A stretch of DNA of 64,000 nucleotides from contig JAVTLE010000021.1 in NCBI GenBank assembly GCA_033439295.1, positions 558,009-622,008 of the forward strand. The letters are read 5' to 3'. This document shows positions 1 to 12,042 of this stretch, piece after piece. Origin of the DNA: Deuterostichococcus epilithicus. Its lineage: Eukaryota > Chlorophyta > Trebouxiophyceae > Prasiolales > Stichococcaceae. The position numbers were made by a program, and so were the translations under genes. The notes under the pieces are model-generated. The model did no database searches. It was not told where the DNA came from and worked only from the letters and a program-made list of their open reading frames with translations. Numbering within the stretch: the stretch's first letter is position 1; each line of letters begins with the position of its first letter.

Positions 1-2096
1 GCAAAAGGGAAGCTGGTCTGCTGACGCCGCTCTGCCAGAGGTCTGCCAGCCTTTAACCCCTGCCAGCCGGCGCCGTGCAGCCATGTCCCTTGCGCCCCTG
101 CAGGCTCGCAGGTATATAGTGGCGGGCGCCCTCTGACGAACTCAACGTCATCGCAGTGTGGTCAGCCACATGGTCGACTGCAGAAGGATCACACACGAGC
201 ACCCCCACCTGCATGGCCTTGCCTCGCTCTGCAGGCTGGTCAGACGACGAGGTCCAGGAGGGCGCGTCAGAGAAGGAGGCGGAGCTAGAGACGTGGCTGG
301 TGCTGGAGTATGCAAATCGTGGCAGCCTAGAGGTGGGGGTGCAGACAAACACAACAATGTGTATGGGCCAGCCTGATTTCCGTGGGCCCTGGTCCCAGCG
401 CCACTGCATAATTCATCCTTTGCAGCCTGCAGCATGTCACTCAAGCCGACGCTGTCCAAGGATGGTGCATCTGGTCAATGGTGCTGCTTAGATCGCATGA
501 AGGCACCCAATATTGCGCCTGCTCAGTACTTTGCACCTGCAATTCATGACCTGGACAAACACACCAGAGCTTTTTCCCGCACCGTAGTCCGGCATCGATC
601 GCGGCTGGTTCCAGAGTGAGAAGACCAGCACTGGGCGTGGGCCGCCGTCGCTACCCGTGCTGCTGCACATTGCGGGCACGCTTGCAGACGCCATGGCATA
701 CCTGCACAACCTGGACATCATCCACGGCGACCTGTGCGGCGGCAATGTGCTGCTCACGAGCAGCAACGCTGTGCCGCACCGCTTCACCTGCAAGGTTCGG
801 CCCTTGTGTCTTTGGTGCTTGCTCCTGGGTGCAGTCGCGGTTCCAGTTTCCTGGTAGCTGGTTGTTTTTGTCCAAGTAAGTGGCAGCCCTCGGGCGTGGC
901 CCTTATGTGACCGCAGCCACTGACCGGCGCCAGCGGTGTGTTTGCTGCTCGACGCCGACGGGATTCGCGAGCTGGTTCTGCCACTAAATGATGCGCTGCC
1001 GCAGGCTGCCGCAGACTATCTCCTCGTCGAGTCACTTGTGAACATGGACCACAGTGGTGAAGCATGCATACGCCCACCCGCGCATGTCTTTGCGCCAGAT
1101 GTTTCAAGATAGCGTTCAACCTGCCGGCAGGTGGCAGACTTTGGTCTGGCGAGGGAGCTGCAGCTGCAGACGCGGATGGAGACTGCCTCCTATGGCACGG
1201 TGGGTAGCTGCCAGTCTGCTGCCTGCCAGACCTGTCACCTGCAACCCGCTGTCTGCCACAGCCTGCGCCTTGACGGCTCAGCGCCTCGATGTTGGTTCGA
1301 CCGGCGATAAGTCCTGGTTCGAGACGTGCCACCACCGGGCGCAGGTCACGCACATGCCGCCAGAGCTGCTCACGGAGGGGAAGCTCTCGAAGGCCGCCGA
1401 CGTGTTTGCCTTTGGGGTCCTGCTGTGGGAGATGGCCACAGGCAGCCGCGCCTGGGCCGGCATGTCTCACACCCAGGTGGGTTGATGTGTCACGACCAGC
1501 TGATCCGCAGCGAGTTCCCCCCTGGGTGTGAGATGCATGCGCTTTGCTCCCTGCACATGGGCATGCTGTGTATGCTGGGAGTAGTCACGCCGGCCGTGAC
1601 TGCAACGGCGCCCGCGGATCAGCCTGAGACCCTGCCAGTAATGCTTTGCCTGCTGTCGAGCGAATTGCATGGCTGTATCGTAGGTGCTGACGGCCGTCGG
1701 CTACCACCACAAGCGGCCCATCTTCCCAGACTATATCGATAAAGATATCGCGGTGCGTTTCCTGCTCGGAGCTCGCACATGTTGCATCTTCGTTTTGCAT
1801 TGGGCCTCGTGTCGTCATGCGTTCGGCCAGAGCAATTCGAGAGGCAGCCTTTCCCGAGAGGCGAGGCTGCCGAGGTGCATTCTCCCTGCAGTCGGTGACA
1901 TTGCACTCTGCAACTTTTTGCTGTGCAGGCGCTGGCAAACGCGTGCATGGCGCAGGACGCCAGGAAGCGGCCCACGTTCCGGGAGGTGGTCGTTGCCATC
2001 GACGCCAAGCTTGCCGAGGTGCAGAAGGCCAGCTTCGGGCAGCCGGCCTCGCCGTTCTCAAGCTGGAAGCCGCCGCTGCGACACGGGTCCACCTGA
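1..2096 (+). CDS. TKL-type protein kinase, 3' part (5' end outside window)
   Basis: C-terminal two thirds of a protein kinase domain. Exons read in frame: about 232-332, 588-794, 1131-1199, 1345-1476, 1684-1752 and 1929-2096 (TGA at 2094). In order they carry a hinge (LVLEYANRGSLE), the catalytic loop IIHGDLCGGNVLL, VADFGLARELQ (DFG intact), a PPELL activation-segment end, the helix F stretch AADVFAFGVLLWEMATG, and a C-lobe end with KRPTFREV. The catalytic Asp and Asn are present, but the usual HRDLK is HGDLC, so both the Arg and the Lys of the loop are changed. Seen: the motifs and splice sites. Known: this arrangement is typical of the expanded TKL kinases of green algae. Inferred: Ser/Thr kinase activity; substrate unknown. 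The N-lobe (glycine loop, VAIK lysine) is not in the window, and the first exon boundary near 150-232 is uncertain. Confidence 0.85.
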
Positions 2097-2236
2097 GATG
2101 GGTTGGGACATCAGCTGCGAATTCGCTTGCTTTGTGTATTCATATCAGTATTGGACGGTCGGCCAGTTGGCCGCGTGGTTTATTGCACCACTGCACAAGT
2201 GCGCAGGTATAAGCATGTCTCCATCTTCGACGACTA

Positions 2237-2984
2237 TCATTTCCCAGCGTGTTGAGTCGTAAATTCGTAACCCCCGTTGATGACGTCTGTGGTGCGCCCA
2301 ATTTGGGCTGACTGTCGTATAAGAAGGTTGTGCGACTGTGTGCCATACTTCTTCAGAAACTTGACGGCCTCGAGCAGCACACCTTTCGCTGGCTAGTCTA
2401 CGAAGCCGCGATCGTCCGCTGCCTCCGCCGACCGTTCTTCCGCTGTACCCGACTGAAAGCGCTTGGCAGCCACCTTTCTTTTGGGCGGCCACCTATTTGC
2501 AAGCAAAACAGCCTCCAGTCCGGGGATGTGTGATGCGCGGCTGACGGCCGTGCAGGACCATACTTGATTCGGTGCGCACCTCCTCCAGCCTGACGTTGTC
2601 GCCGATATCGTTTTGGCCCAGCAGATATTCTAGAAGGGTGTCGCGACAGTACCGCACAAACCACCAGGCCGCACGTCTTGCGCGACGCTAAGGTCGCTGT
2701 AGGTGCTGGAATGGCGACTAGCGTTTCCCCTCTGGGACGTCAGGTTCTGGTGCTGACGCCGTTCTGACCGGCTGACAAAAAGCGTACCATCACGGCCGGC
2801 GATTGCGGCGAATGCGGCGATTGCAACGGCGTCGATCTCGGAGGCACACCTGAAACATGGTCAGCATGTTCCAAGGCGTCAGCATGAACCAGACTTTTCA
2901 CCTGAGCACTGGATTCGGGCTGGCCACTCGTCGGTACAGTAGTAGTACTCGGCACCAGTGCTCAGTAGCTTCTACGGAACTTAG
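2237..2984 (-). CDS. Unrecognised protein, four 3' exons; 5' end unresolved
   Basis: Four consecutive minus-strand exons fit together by phase and splice signals: 2902-2984, 2777-2849, 2580-2687 and 2237-2392 (TGA at 2237-2239). The joined product is about 139 residues. It has an alanine-rich helix (AVAIAAFAAIAGRDG), then AAWWFVRYCRDTLLEYLLG, then LEAVKFLKKYGTQSHNLL and a C-terminus in QHAGK. Each exon length matches the phase required by its neighbours, and the protein looks like a compact helical domain, not frame noise. I do not recognise the family. The upstream part, perhaps starting at an ATG near 3161-3163, is not resolved. The gene is convergent with the kinase ending at 2096 and divergent from the kinase starting at 3330. 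A chance reading is possible but unlikely. Confidence 0.55.
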
Positions 2985-3329
2985 CTGCCGAAAAGACAGG
3001 GGTGCATGGCGGTTGCCACGGTGACGGCTGAAGTACTCGCAGCATCCGTGAGGTTTGTGCACGCGTGGCGCCTGCGGGTTGCTCAGTTTGCGGGCGTGGT
3101 TTGGTCGGAGTCCCCGAGCTCATCCGCCGACTGGTGACACGCCATGACACACAGGTTTTCCATGCGCATGGTATGCGCAGCTATGGTCGCACTTGCGATC
3201 GCTGGCCATGGGCTTTCATGCGGGGTTGCAGCGCTGGCAGTTCGCGATTATCCCGCACCCTTTTGCGGAGGCCGTGACAGATGACCAACCTGCATTCCCC
3301 AATGCGTCTGCGCAGGCACAACAACGCCG

Positions 3330-6300
3330 ATGGATGCAGCACTCCAGCGCCAAGAGCGCCAGTGGGCGGCAACGGCCGCCGCCGCTGCGGTGGTGGCCGT
3401 GCCACTTGTCGCCAGCGCCTGCTGGTGGCGCTTCCGCAGCCGCAGCGCGGCGGACGACCAGCTGCAAGCCGTCCAGCAGCGCTTCCTGCGCAGGCAGCAG
3501 CAGCCACAGCGCCCGCTGCCGCTAGTGACAGACATCTGGCAGCGGCAGCATCAGCTGCTGCGCCTTCCCAGCGGTGGCACCCCGAGCGCTGAGCTGCCGG
3601 CCTACCAGCACAGCGGCAGCGGGAGTTGCGCCAGCTTCGAAGCCGCGGTGGTGCAGGCACTATTGGAATGCGAGCATGCTGCAGGAGGCGCCGCCGCTGT
3701 GGCGCCGGAGTTCGACCATGGCAGCCTGACAGTCAAGCGTACCAGCGTGGACCTGTCTCCGCGGGGTGTGCTGACCGGCGGCTGCCCCTCGCGCCGCTCC
3801 GACTCGCTCGTCAGCTCCACCGGTTGGGGCGGTGGCGGCGACTCCGACAGCGGCCCCTTCGGGAGCCGGTCCGACCTGTCGCTCGGCGGCGAAGCAGCAT
3901 TCGGCGCCAGTGGCGCGGGGCTGGAGGCGCTCTCGCTGCAGCCGCCAAGCCCCCTCGCTGGCGAGACGGGCCCGCCACTCGGCGAATTGCCACGAGCGAG
4001 CCGCAACCTTGACGAGTCTTCAGCAGCGGTCGCCTCGCTGGTGGCGGGCGGTGCCGTGTCGCCGCGCATCCCGGCCGCCATGGTTCCGGCAGCCATACGA
4101 GCGACCTGTTCCTATGGCACCGACGGCTCCGAGTGGGAGGACGCCCAGGTGCCTTGACTGGTTGGACATCCAGTGCTAGCTCACACCTGAATGCCAACCT
4201 CAGCATCCTGGGCGCCGATTGGCTTTGTATTCAGGACGGTTTATGACAATTTGGTGGCTGCAGGCATACGGCGTTTTGGGCCAAACCCTGCACAACTTCT
4301 GAGCAGCAAGCAGCATCCTTGTACTGTCCGCGCATCCGAGCTGCTGCTGTTGCTCGTGCTTTTGATGCCGAAGCGATACCAGGAAGTGTGCGCCTTCCAA
4401 AGTGCCTTTGACGCGCCTTTGATATGTTCACTTCCGCACTCTGCAGGCGCTGGTGCAGTACATGGCACGCAATGAATTCTGGAGCGACATACAAGCGGGC
4501 AGTGACGATGTCGAGGACGATAGCCTCCGCCGCACGTCCCAGGTCCGCCATGGCTGTCAGTGTACCGTGTTGAGCTTTTCCTCCAACGCCCCACTCGCTT
4601 TGACACTCGGCAGGAGTCACGTTTGGCTTGATGCATGCGGCTACGCTGTGTGCCCCGAAGCCCAGCCTGCGGGAAGCTTTTGAGGGCTCCGGCACATCCT
4701 GTCTACATGCGCATCAGCCAGCTGCAGCAAACGGTTTGTTAAAACCCTCGCGCAGGTGGCGCTACGGGGTGTGTCGTGGATGGCGGATGGTGAGGGCGGC
4801 CCGGCAGACCCCGCCTCGGCGTGCGAATTCCTGCGCGGCCTCGACGAACCCTCCCGCCGGCGCATTGTGACGCGCGCCCATGCAGTGCTCGCCGCCGTGC
4901 TGCAGCGCACCGCGGCGCCAGCGGCCGTGCAGCTGCACTCAGCCTCGGCGCCGGGGCCGGCGCTGGCGGCATGTGGGCAGGCGGCGGCGCCGAGCGAGCT
5001 GCCGACAGAGATGCCAGCCTCGAAGCCGCAGCAACTGCCGCAGCAGGAGCTCCGGGCGCCGTCCTTCACTGCCGCCAGCGGCGGGCTCCAGAACCCGTAC
5101 TCGTCGTTCGTGGAGCCTCGGCCGCACATTCGCATCGCCGATGCAGACAGCGCGCCCTGCCGCGCCTCAGCAGACGAGGCAGCAATTGAGGCGGCGGCAC
5201 CCGCAGAAACAGGCTGGTACGCAAACTTTGCCGACTGCCGGGTCGACGGTGTTGGCAGCGGCGCCAGCCGCGACTCTGACGGTGTGGCGGTGACGGCGGC
5301 AAAACCGGCAGCGACGCGCAGCCCACACAGCGGCTTTGCCGACACAGCGCTCAGCACGAGCCCGGCGGATACAGCGGCGCCTGCGCTGGCTCCCGCCGCA
5401 GCAGCGGAGGTGGCGCTCGAGGCGGTCGCGCTGCGGGCGGCCGCTGCGGCGCGGGCGGCGCCGGCACTGTTCTCGGGAGACATGCCCGCAGTGCTGCACC
5501 CGGGCAGCCGACGCCATTCCCTGGACGCCACAGCCGCGCCTGCACCTCGGCGCCGCAGCAGCGCGCTGGTGTCTGTGGCGCCGCACGTCGCTGCCCGGGA
5601 CCGCATGGCAACTGGCAGAGCTGCAGCGTCCTGGGCGGCAGCGCTCGCCGCCGATAATGCCGCCGATGCCGCGAGCAAAGACGCCGACAGGCAGGCGCCG
5701 ATCCGCCGCGGCGTCAGCTTCGATGGCGGCTTCCTCTCCGCCAGCCGCTCCAGCCACTGGGGGTCGCCGCCGAGCTGCGTCAAGGGACAGCAGCCCCACG
5801 CCCGCCTGCAGACAGTCAGCGAGGTGGAGGCCGCCGGCCCCATGGATGTGGGGACCCCAGCGGCCGGCAACACCGCCGTGGCCAGCGCCGCCGTGGACCG
5901 CAGAGCCTCGGCGCCCATGAGTGCGCGGGCGTCCTGGAAGGCCACCTTGGCAGCGTTTCCACTGCAGAGCATGGCGACGCTGCGCTTCGAGGACGTCCAC
6001 ATCTGCCGACGCCCGGACGGCAGCCTCTGGTCGCTGGGGGAGGGCGGCTTTGGGCAGGTGGGCCATCACCATTTTTTCCATTCTCGCAACACAGAATAAG
6101 TGCATGAGCGCTCCATGGTGATGGCCTGCAGCACGATGCCCTGCCTACTAACTGTGCTCGCCGGCAGTCAACACGACCGCCTTTCATTCTGGGTGCTTCT
6201 CCACCGCAGGTCTATAAGGCGCTCAAGAACGATGTGCTGCCAGTGGCCGTCAAGCTGCTGGCTGTGGACGGTGATCAGGCAGCCTTTGCCCGCGAGGTGC

Positions 6301-9300
6301 GCCGCCGTCACCCTTCCTCCATCGGAGAAGCCGCTCCCTTGTACTGCTTCAGACCGGCTGCTGCACCACAGCGTGTCTTACGGCCGCCTCCGAAATGACT
6401 GCGCTTCAGGAGCAATTGACGCTTGGTGGTCCGTGTATGCTCAAGCATTGGCTCTTCCCTGCCGGACGGGCCTCGTGCATGCTGAACGGGGTGGCCATGG
6501 ACGATGCTGCTGCATTGAGCCCGCCTCACTGCTGTGCTCGTCTGAGCGCAGGCGTCCATCCTGGAGTCCTGCCGCGACCGCAACATCGTGCAATTTCTGG
6601 GCGCGGTGTCCGACGGCAGCCAGACCATGCTGGTCACCGAGTGAGCCTCGCACTGGCACATCATGGCTAGAGATTCCCAAGTGGCCTGGCACATCCGAGA
6701 ACCTCACCCGGAAGCTGCTGGTCAACTTGGGCCTGAAACAGCGTCCTGCTCATGCGGCAGCGCCAGCGCCATGTACAAGATTGTGGCGGTGGCCACGCCG
6801 ACCTCAGCGGCAGACACAGCCGCCGCATCCTGCATGCTGTTGTCTCTGCAGCCCCAAAGGCGGCCCGCAGCTTGTGGGTGCGCCTGACTGGCGCTGTTTG
6901 CCAGGATCCTCAGCATGACTGCTGGCGTGCACAGGTTCATGGAGCTGGGGGACCTGTTCTCGGCGCTGCAGAAGGACACCAGCGGCAGCCTGCTGTGGTA
7001 CCGCCGGTACGCCCGCGCCTTCATCGAGCAATCACTGTGCTTTGGTGCACATGAGACACGGCATGACGTGCAGCATTTGCGCGCTGCTTGACGTGGACAC
7101 AGGACCGGCACATGCACCACACCGTGTCATGAGCGCCAGCAGCTTTGGTGCCAAGGGGTCCGACCTGTGCCAACCGCTGCCCTGTCGCAGGTCTGCCGGC
7201 AGGGTGCCGGGCCTGGGGCGCCGCATCGCGCTGGATGTCGCCCGCGGCCTCCACTTCCTGCACTCCAACCGCATCGTGCACCTGGTGCGCCCTGTCCCTG
7301 TTGCCGCTGCCGCTCAGCGCCGCTGGCGGCGTCCGTCGTCGAGAGAGCCTGCCCAAAGTGATTTGACAAAACGCACCTGGGCGAGACTGTGCTGGCTAGT
7401 CTCTGCTGCAAATCGAGTGACGACTCGAGCCTTCGCAACATAAGGGTCAGGACGCGGGCAGCAGCTCGAGCGTGATTCCTGACACTCGCTGCGCATGTGA
7501 TGACAGGACATCAAGACGTCCAACGTGCTGCTGGGGCGCAACTACGTGGCAAAAATCTCTGACGTGGGCATGGCGCAGATCCAGCGCAACGCAGGCAACT
7601 GCCTGACCAATGCGCAGGGCCTGGGCACCTTCGCCTGGTCGGTGAGCTCCTTTTCGAGTTGCCAGTCAAACTGTGCCTCACTTGCGCCTCCATACTGGGA
7701 CAAATTGGCAATGGGCATGGCCGGGCGGCGCCACATCAGGCGGCGCACTGCTGCAGCTCCTGGCGGCAGACCGCTGCATGCGCACTACCCTATGGCTTGC
7801 TCAACTGATTTGTTCGGCAGATGAATGTGGGAGGGCACGCCGCCGCCAGGATGTATGCTGCGAAGCGGGGGTCTATGATGGCAGCAGCGCTGGCCGTGAT
7901 TGTGCAACGTGCCTTTGCGACTAACCGCGGTGTCTGCGTCCTGGTGTGGCTATTTCTGTCAGAGTTGCTTAGGTGAACAGCATCGACATCACCCCTGATC
8001 TCTGAAACATGATCCGGGATGTGTGCACAGCTTTGCAGTATCTGCACTCAGCGCCGTTGTTGTCTTTGTCACAGGCGCCTGAGATGCTGTTGGGCGAGCG
8101 ATGCACCGAGAAAGTGGATGTCTACTCCTTGGGCATCGTGCTGTGGGAGCTGGTAACCGGAGAGGTGCCACAGCGCGGCCGCATGCGCCCGCTGCTGTGA
8201 GTGTAGCTCGGCTGTCTCACACCCTGACAACCCGTCCAACCCTTTGCCCGCCTGCCGGCCGACTGTTCAAGTTCAGGCTGTGTCCACTGTCACGGCTCCT
8301 TTTGCAGTCTAATCGCCCCAGTCGCTGCCGTTGGCGCTGCCAGCCCTTATGGCGACGCATCAAGCCTCAGCGCTCATCAGGGCTGCACAAGGAACAGGTC
8401 GCCCTGTCGACAGCATGGACTGCGAGTGCCGAAAATGTAAGCTCGACCCGCCCAGAAAGAGTTGCCATTGCTTTGCAGGGCGCCGGAGGAGTGCCCACAG
8501 GCGGTGGCGGACCTTGTGGCATCGTGCCTGGACCTGGTGCCGGGGAAGCGGCCCTCAGCGAAGGAGATTGTCCAGGCGCTCACCGCCGCCGAGCGGCCAG
8601 CGGCGGCGGCGGCGCACCTGCGCACNCGCCGCACGCAGAGCACGCCGCTGCCGGCGGCGACGCTGGCGACGCTCCGGGACATGCCCGGGGGCGGCGGCGC
8701 GCAGCAGCCCGACGTCAGTTCTGGGGTGAGCTGCCCACTCTTCCCTCGTTCTTTTCTGGTGCGCTCATCTGCTCGAAAGATGCCGCTGCTTCACACCCAA
8801 GCGCCAAGTGCTTCACCCTCGCACCTCGTCCCTCCCTCAGCCTCCACCTGCAGGAGCAGCAGGCGGCCTGCACTCTGCTCCAGGGCGTGCTCTCCTGGCG
8901 CATCGTGGCGGCGCGGCCATGGTGTTGCACACCCCACAAGCAGCGGTCAGACGTGGCAGCAACTGGCTGCGCTTGCGGCAGAGTCCACCCCCTCAAGCCC
9001 CCCTTTCCGCTTCCCACGCAGACGGCGCCAACGTCGGAGTTGCCGCAGGCTTACGAGCTGCAGCGCGCAACGCTGCGGTTGGCGCATGCCACCTATGGCG
9101 GGCCAGGCGGCGCAGCGCGTGCCGGGTGGCAGCCGCCCTCCGCTGCAACAGTAATTGCAACCGCAGACCCGCGCCTGCACAGGTGCGGCAGCACCCACGC
9201 ATGCTCGTGGAAATGCGAGTCTGGCATATCATCGGTACACCCTGCCGCCAGCAACGTTGCCCAGATGCACGAGTCTCCGGCCAAACCTTACGGTGCCGAG

Positions 9301-10996
9301 ATCTCAGGAGCCTCGGCAAATCAGCAGCGTGAGCCCGCTGGCGCTCCCACCGCCTGCACGGCAGCTCGGCCCTGACTGCCACCCAGCTGGATCTTTGTGC
9401 CGTTGGCTGAGGCTGGGCGGGTTCCAAAGCTTGCATGCCTGCCGCAGCGACTTCGTCATGGAGCTGCGCAAGTGCCTGGGGCAGCTGGAAGCCGGAAGCG
9501 CGGCACCCACCAATGACGCACGCCTTGCAGACCTCCATGACGCCTGGCTCGACGCCACGAAGGCCCGGGTATGCCACCGACTGAGCATACGGCTTGCAGC
9601 ACACAATATCGGGGGGAGGGGGGTCCCGCTGTGTATGACAGCCTCCCCTTGCGGCGTCTATGCTGCCGCTGGCGCAATGTTTGGTGCATAAACACAGCCA
9701 GCTCCCTAAGACCCTAGTCCCTGGACCCCGACGCAGTCCCTCTCTTGTTCTGGGTTGTGGTTGCGCCGAGCCATGCACCAACAAGCACCCCGCTGACTTT
9801 GAGAAGGGCACGCCTCTGCAACACCGCAAATTGACACTGCTGTGCCGCGCTCCAGGGGGCTGCGGACTTGCGGTTTGCGCACGCCCTGCGCCGGCAGTGG
9901 CTGGACCACCATGCAGCGCCCGGCGTCGCCGCCGAGCCGTCTGCAGATGCTGCTGCGGCAGCGGCGGCAGCCGCTGCCGTGCAGCGGTGCGTCGCGGCGC
10001 TGCGGCTTTCGGACGAGCAGACGCGCCGCATTGTAGGCGAGCGCCTTGGCCGCAAACCTCCTTTGCAATCCCAAAGCATTGTGCCGCCTGCAGATGTCTT
10101 TAACGGATGGCCTGCTGACGGATGGCCTGCTGACATGCGTCAACCCCTCAGCTCGCATGCACGACTTCGTGCGAGATGCAGCAGCTGTGAACACCTGACA
10201 AAATGGCCGGCTTGCAGACGAGCGCGTGGCGTCGCTTGCGAGGCACGCCAAGATCGTCGCCGACCGCCGCGCCACACTGCAGCGGCTGCAGGTGTGATAT
10301 GTTGTTGTCCACCACATGATTTAGATACCTGGAAACACCTCAGCCCCGGTTGTGCTGCCGCGACTGCTGTGGGCTCCTGCCAGCATGGCCTCAGCCAGCC
10401 TCTCGAACTGCCTAGTGTTTCGGCCTTGCATGGAAACGCACACCCAAGCACCTGACCATAAGGCCATCGTGTCGTCGGTGCAGGGATGTGATGTCGGCGT
10501 CGTTAAGGGCTCTGGTGCTTCCGGCTTCCTGAAGGGGGTGGACGCGTCGGCGGAGCTGCGGGCTGGCATGCAAGCCGAGGGCGCTGAGGCGAATGCCTTC
10601 GTATCGACGTTCTTTGCCGCGCTGACGCCGCTGCAGGTGCTGAGACTGGGAACTTGGATTGCGCATTCCAGTTGCCTCAGCCCTCCGACCCTGGTGTCTC
10701 CTCCTGCACCTACCGCATCGGCAGCCGCATGCTTCGTTTGCGATCTTGGCGTGTGTCACCTGCGGTGCTCGTCAAACTCCTGAACCCCCTGCGGGGCGCG
10801 AAGCGTGCTTGCTCGGCATACTCCCTCTGGTGCCGCCTTGCATCAGTACTGCCAAACCTCGCCGTCAGCAACGGCGCCGCATTGCTGACCTCTGTCAACA
10901 CCGCTGCTGCAGGCGGCGCGCCTCGCAGCGGCAGCATTCCCTGCCCACCCAGACCCGGCCACCATCGCCGACCTGCTGGTGGGCAGCAGCGCCTGA
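3330..10996 (+). CDS. Membrane-anchored TKL-like non-RD kinase with helical C-terminal tail
   Basis: Exons: 3330-4148, 4447-4542, 4756-6057, 6210-6296, 6552-6640, 6935-7006, 7191-7284, 7507-7641, 8075-8196 and 8479-8725 (1021 codons, fully in phase). They continue in phase with 9022-9182, 9448-9568, 9856-10036, 10218-10291, 10484-10636 and 10913-10996 (TGA), for about 1278 aa. Residues about 12-33 form a hydrophobic anchor (AAAAAVVAVPLVASACWW) right after the start. A long Ser/Ala-rich cytoplasmic region follows, then the kinase domain: GEGGFGQ glycine loop, VAVKLL lysine, hinge LVTEFMELGDL, HLDIKTSNVLL catalytic loop (HRD to HLD), ISDVGMA (DFG to DVG), GTFAWSAPEMLLGE, VDVYSLGIVLWELVTGE and GKRPSAKEIV. 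One N lies at 8626. If the donor at 9183 is not used, the frame stops at 9375 and the tail would be a separate gene. Start chosen as the first ATG before the anchor. Confidence 0.75.
9022..10996 (+). other. Helical C-terminal tail of the kinase, or a separate small gene
   Basis: These six exons encode about 257 residues. They contain DFVMELRKCLGQLEAG, an alanine run, a coiled-coil-like stretch (LSDEQTRRIV..., RVASLARHAKIVADRR) and a C-terminal block AFVSTFFAALTPLQ followed by AARLAAAAFPAHPD. The layout (short helices, then an 'LTPLQAARL...' end) resembles the region behind the basic domain in some algal bZIP/DOG1-like proteins, but no basic leucine zipper is visible, so that is only a resemblance. 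The exon at 9856-10036 needs a GC donor at 10037. All phases agree with splicing from the kinase, which is why I join them. A promoter inside 8726-9447 is the alternative. Confidence 0.5.
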
Positions 10997-12042
10997 AAGT
11001 GGCCTGCAGCGATGCAGACAGCCGGCGCAACTTCCTTCCAGCCGCCAGGCGGGCCAGCCACAGCACGTGGCCCGCAGGCTGTGACACACAGCTCTCGCCG
11101 GGCAGGTATCCATGACACCCAGGCCGGCTGCTGGCCAGCCATGGAAATTTCAACAACCACCTGCCAGCCGGCCGCACAGGGCGCCTCACGCACACACAGC
11201 CGCCACTGGGGCACGCACGTGCTGAGCAGAGCGGCGGCAGCGGCATGGCACCGCACCGCTTGGGACGGGCGAGATGCGGAACTGCTGCAGGGCAGACGGA
11301 TGCAGACCGTCAGCCGTTCACAACATCTGGAGACGCCAAAATTGCAGGCCAGGCTGCTGCTTTGCGCGCCTGGGCCGGCACCAGGCGTCATCTGCTGGCA
11401 TCTTGCTGGAGCGAAACACATTCTGAATCTAATGTTGGGGCTCAGCTGGTGATCGGATAGCGTAGTCAGCAGTACAAACAGTAAGATGCGCAGCAGACAG
11501 GCATATTCATCGTGTGCTGCCATGCCGCAGCCCGCACATTGGAACGCTCTAAGAATTGGTCCCCGGTGCAGCATCCCAGATTATTTTTGTTTGGTGTGCC
11601 GAGAATGCGCATAGCTCTAGTTGGACTCTGAGGATTGTGTCCATGTACCTAGCCATGCCTACCTTCGTTGAATTGCACAGGCATGTCGGCGGCATCATGT
11701 TGGGGCTGCAGCAACCGTAGCTGGAATACGATCATCGAAGTCATCAGTTGTTCAAAACAGATTACCAAGCTGGCTACCAGCACGGTGCTAGATATAAATC
11801 CTTCACGACCAGCTCAACTTCGGTTTCGACATGACGCAACTACAAACGGACCTCGTGATAGGTAAGGGACAGCGGAGCTCTCTATTCAAAGCACACATCC
11901 GACAGAAGCAAAATTCACTAGTAAGATTTGCTTTGACTGGCACTTCTTTCATCAGGCCAACTGATTCTTGGCTGATGAAGGATGCTTGATAGAGCGTCAA
12001 AACGTTGGAGCGTGCGCAGCCGACACTGTGAGGAACACAGCG
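10997..12042. other. Convergent intergenic region
   Basis: Space between the stop of the kinase-tail gene and the stop of the HYR gene. It should hold both 3' UTRs. I see no ORF here with convincing protein-like composition or splice support. Confidence 0.5.

Noticed and set aside
784-1470. 228-codon minus-strand frame
   Set aside because: It lies across kinase 1 exons and introns, and its composition is Arg/Ala-rich frame noise without domains.
4641-6002. 453-codon open frame on the minus strand
   Set aside because: It is antisense to the long kinase exon 4756-6057, which has kinase context and phase-matched splice sites. GC-rich codon bias alone opens the opposite frame.
11012-11574. Overlapping frames on both strands after the kinase tail
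   Set aside because: No splice support, no domain-like sequence, and position fits a 3' UTR.
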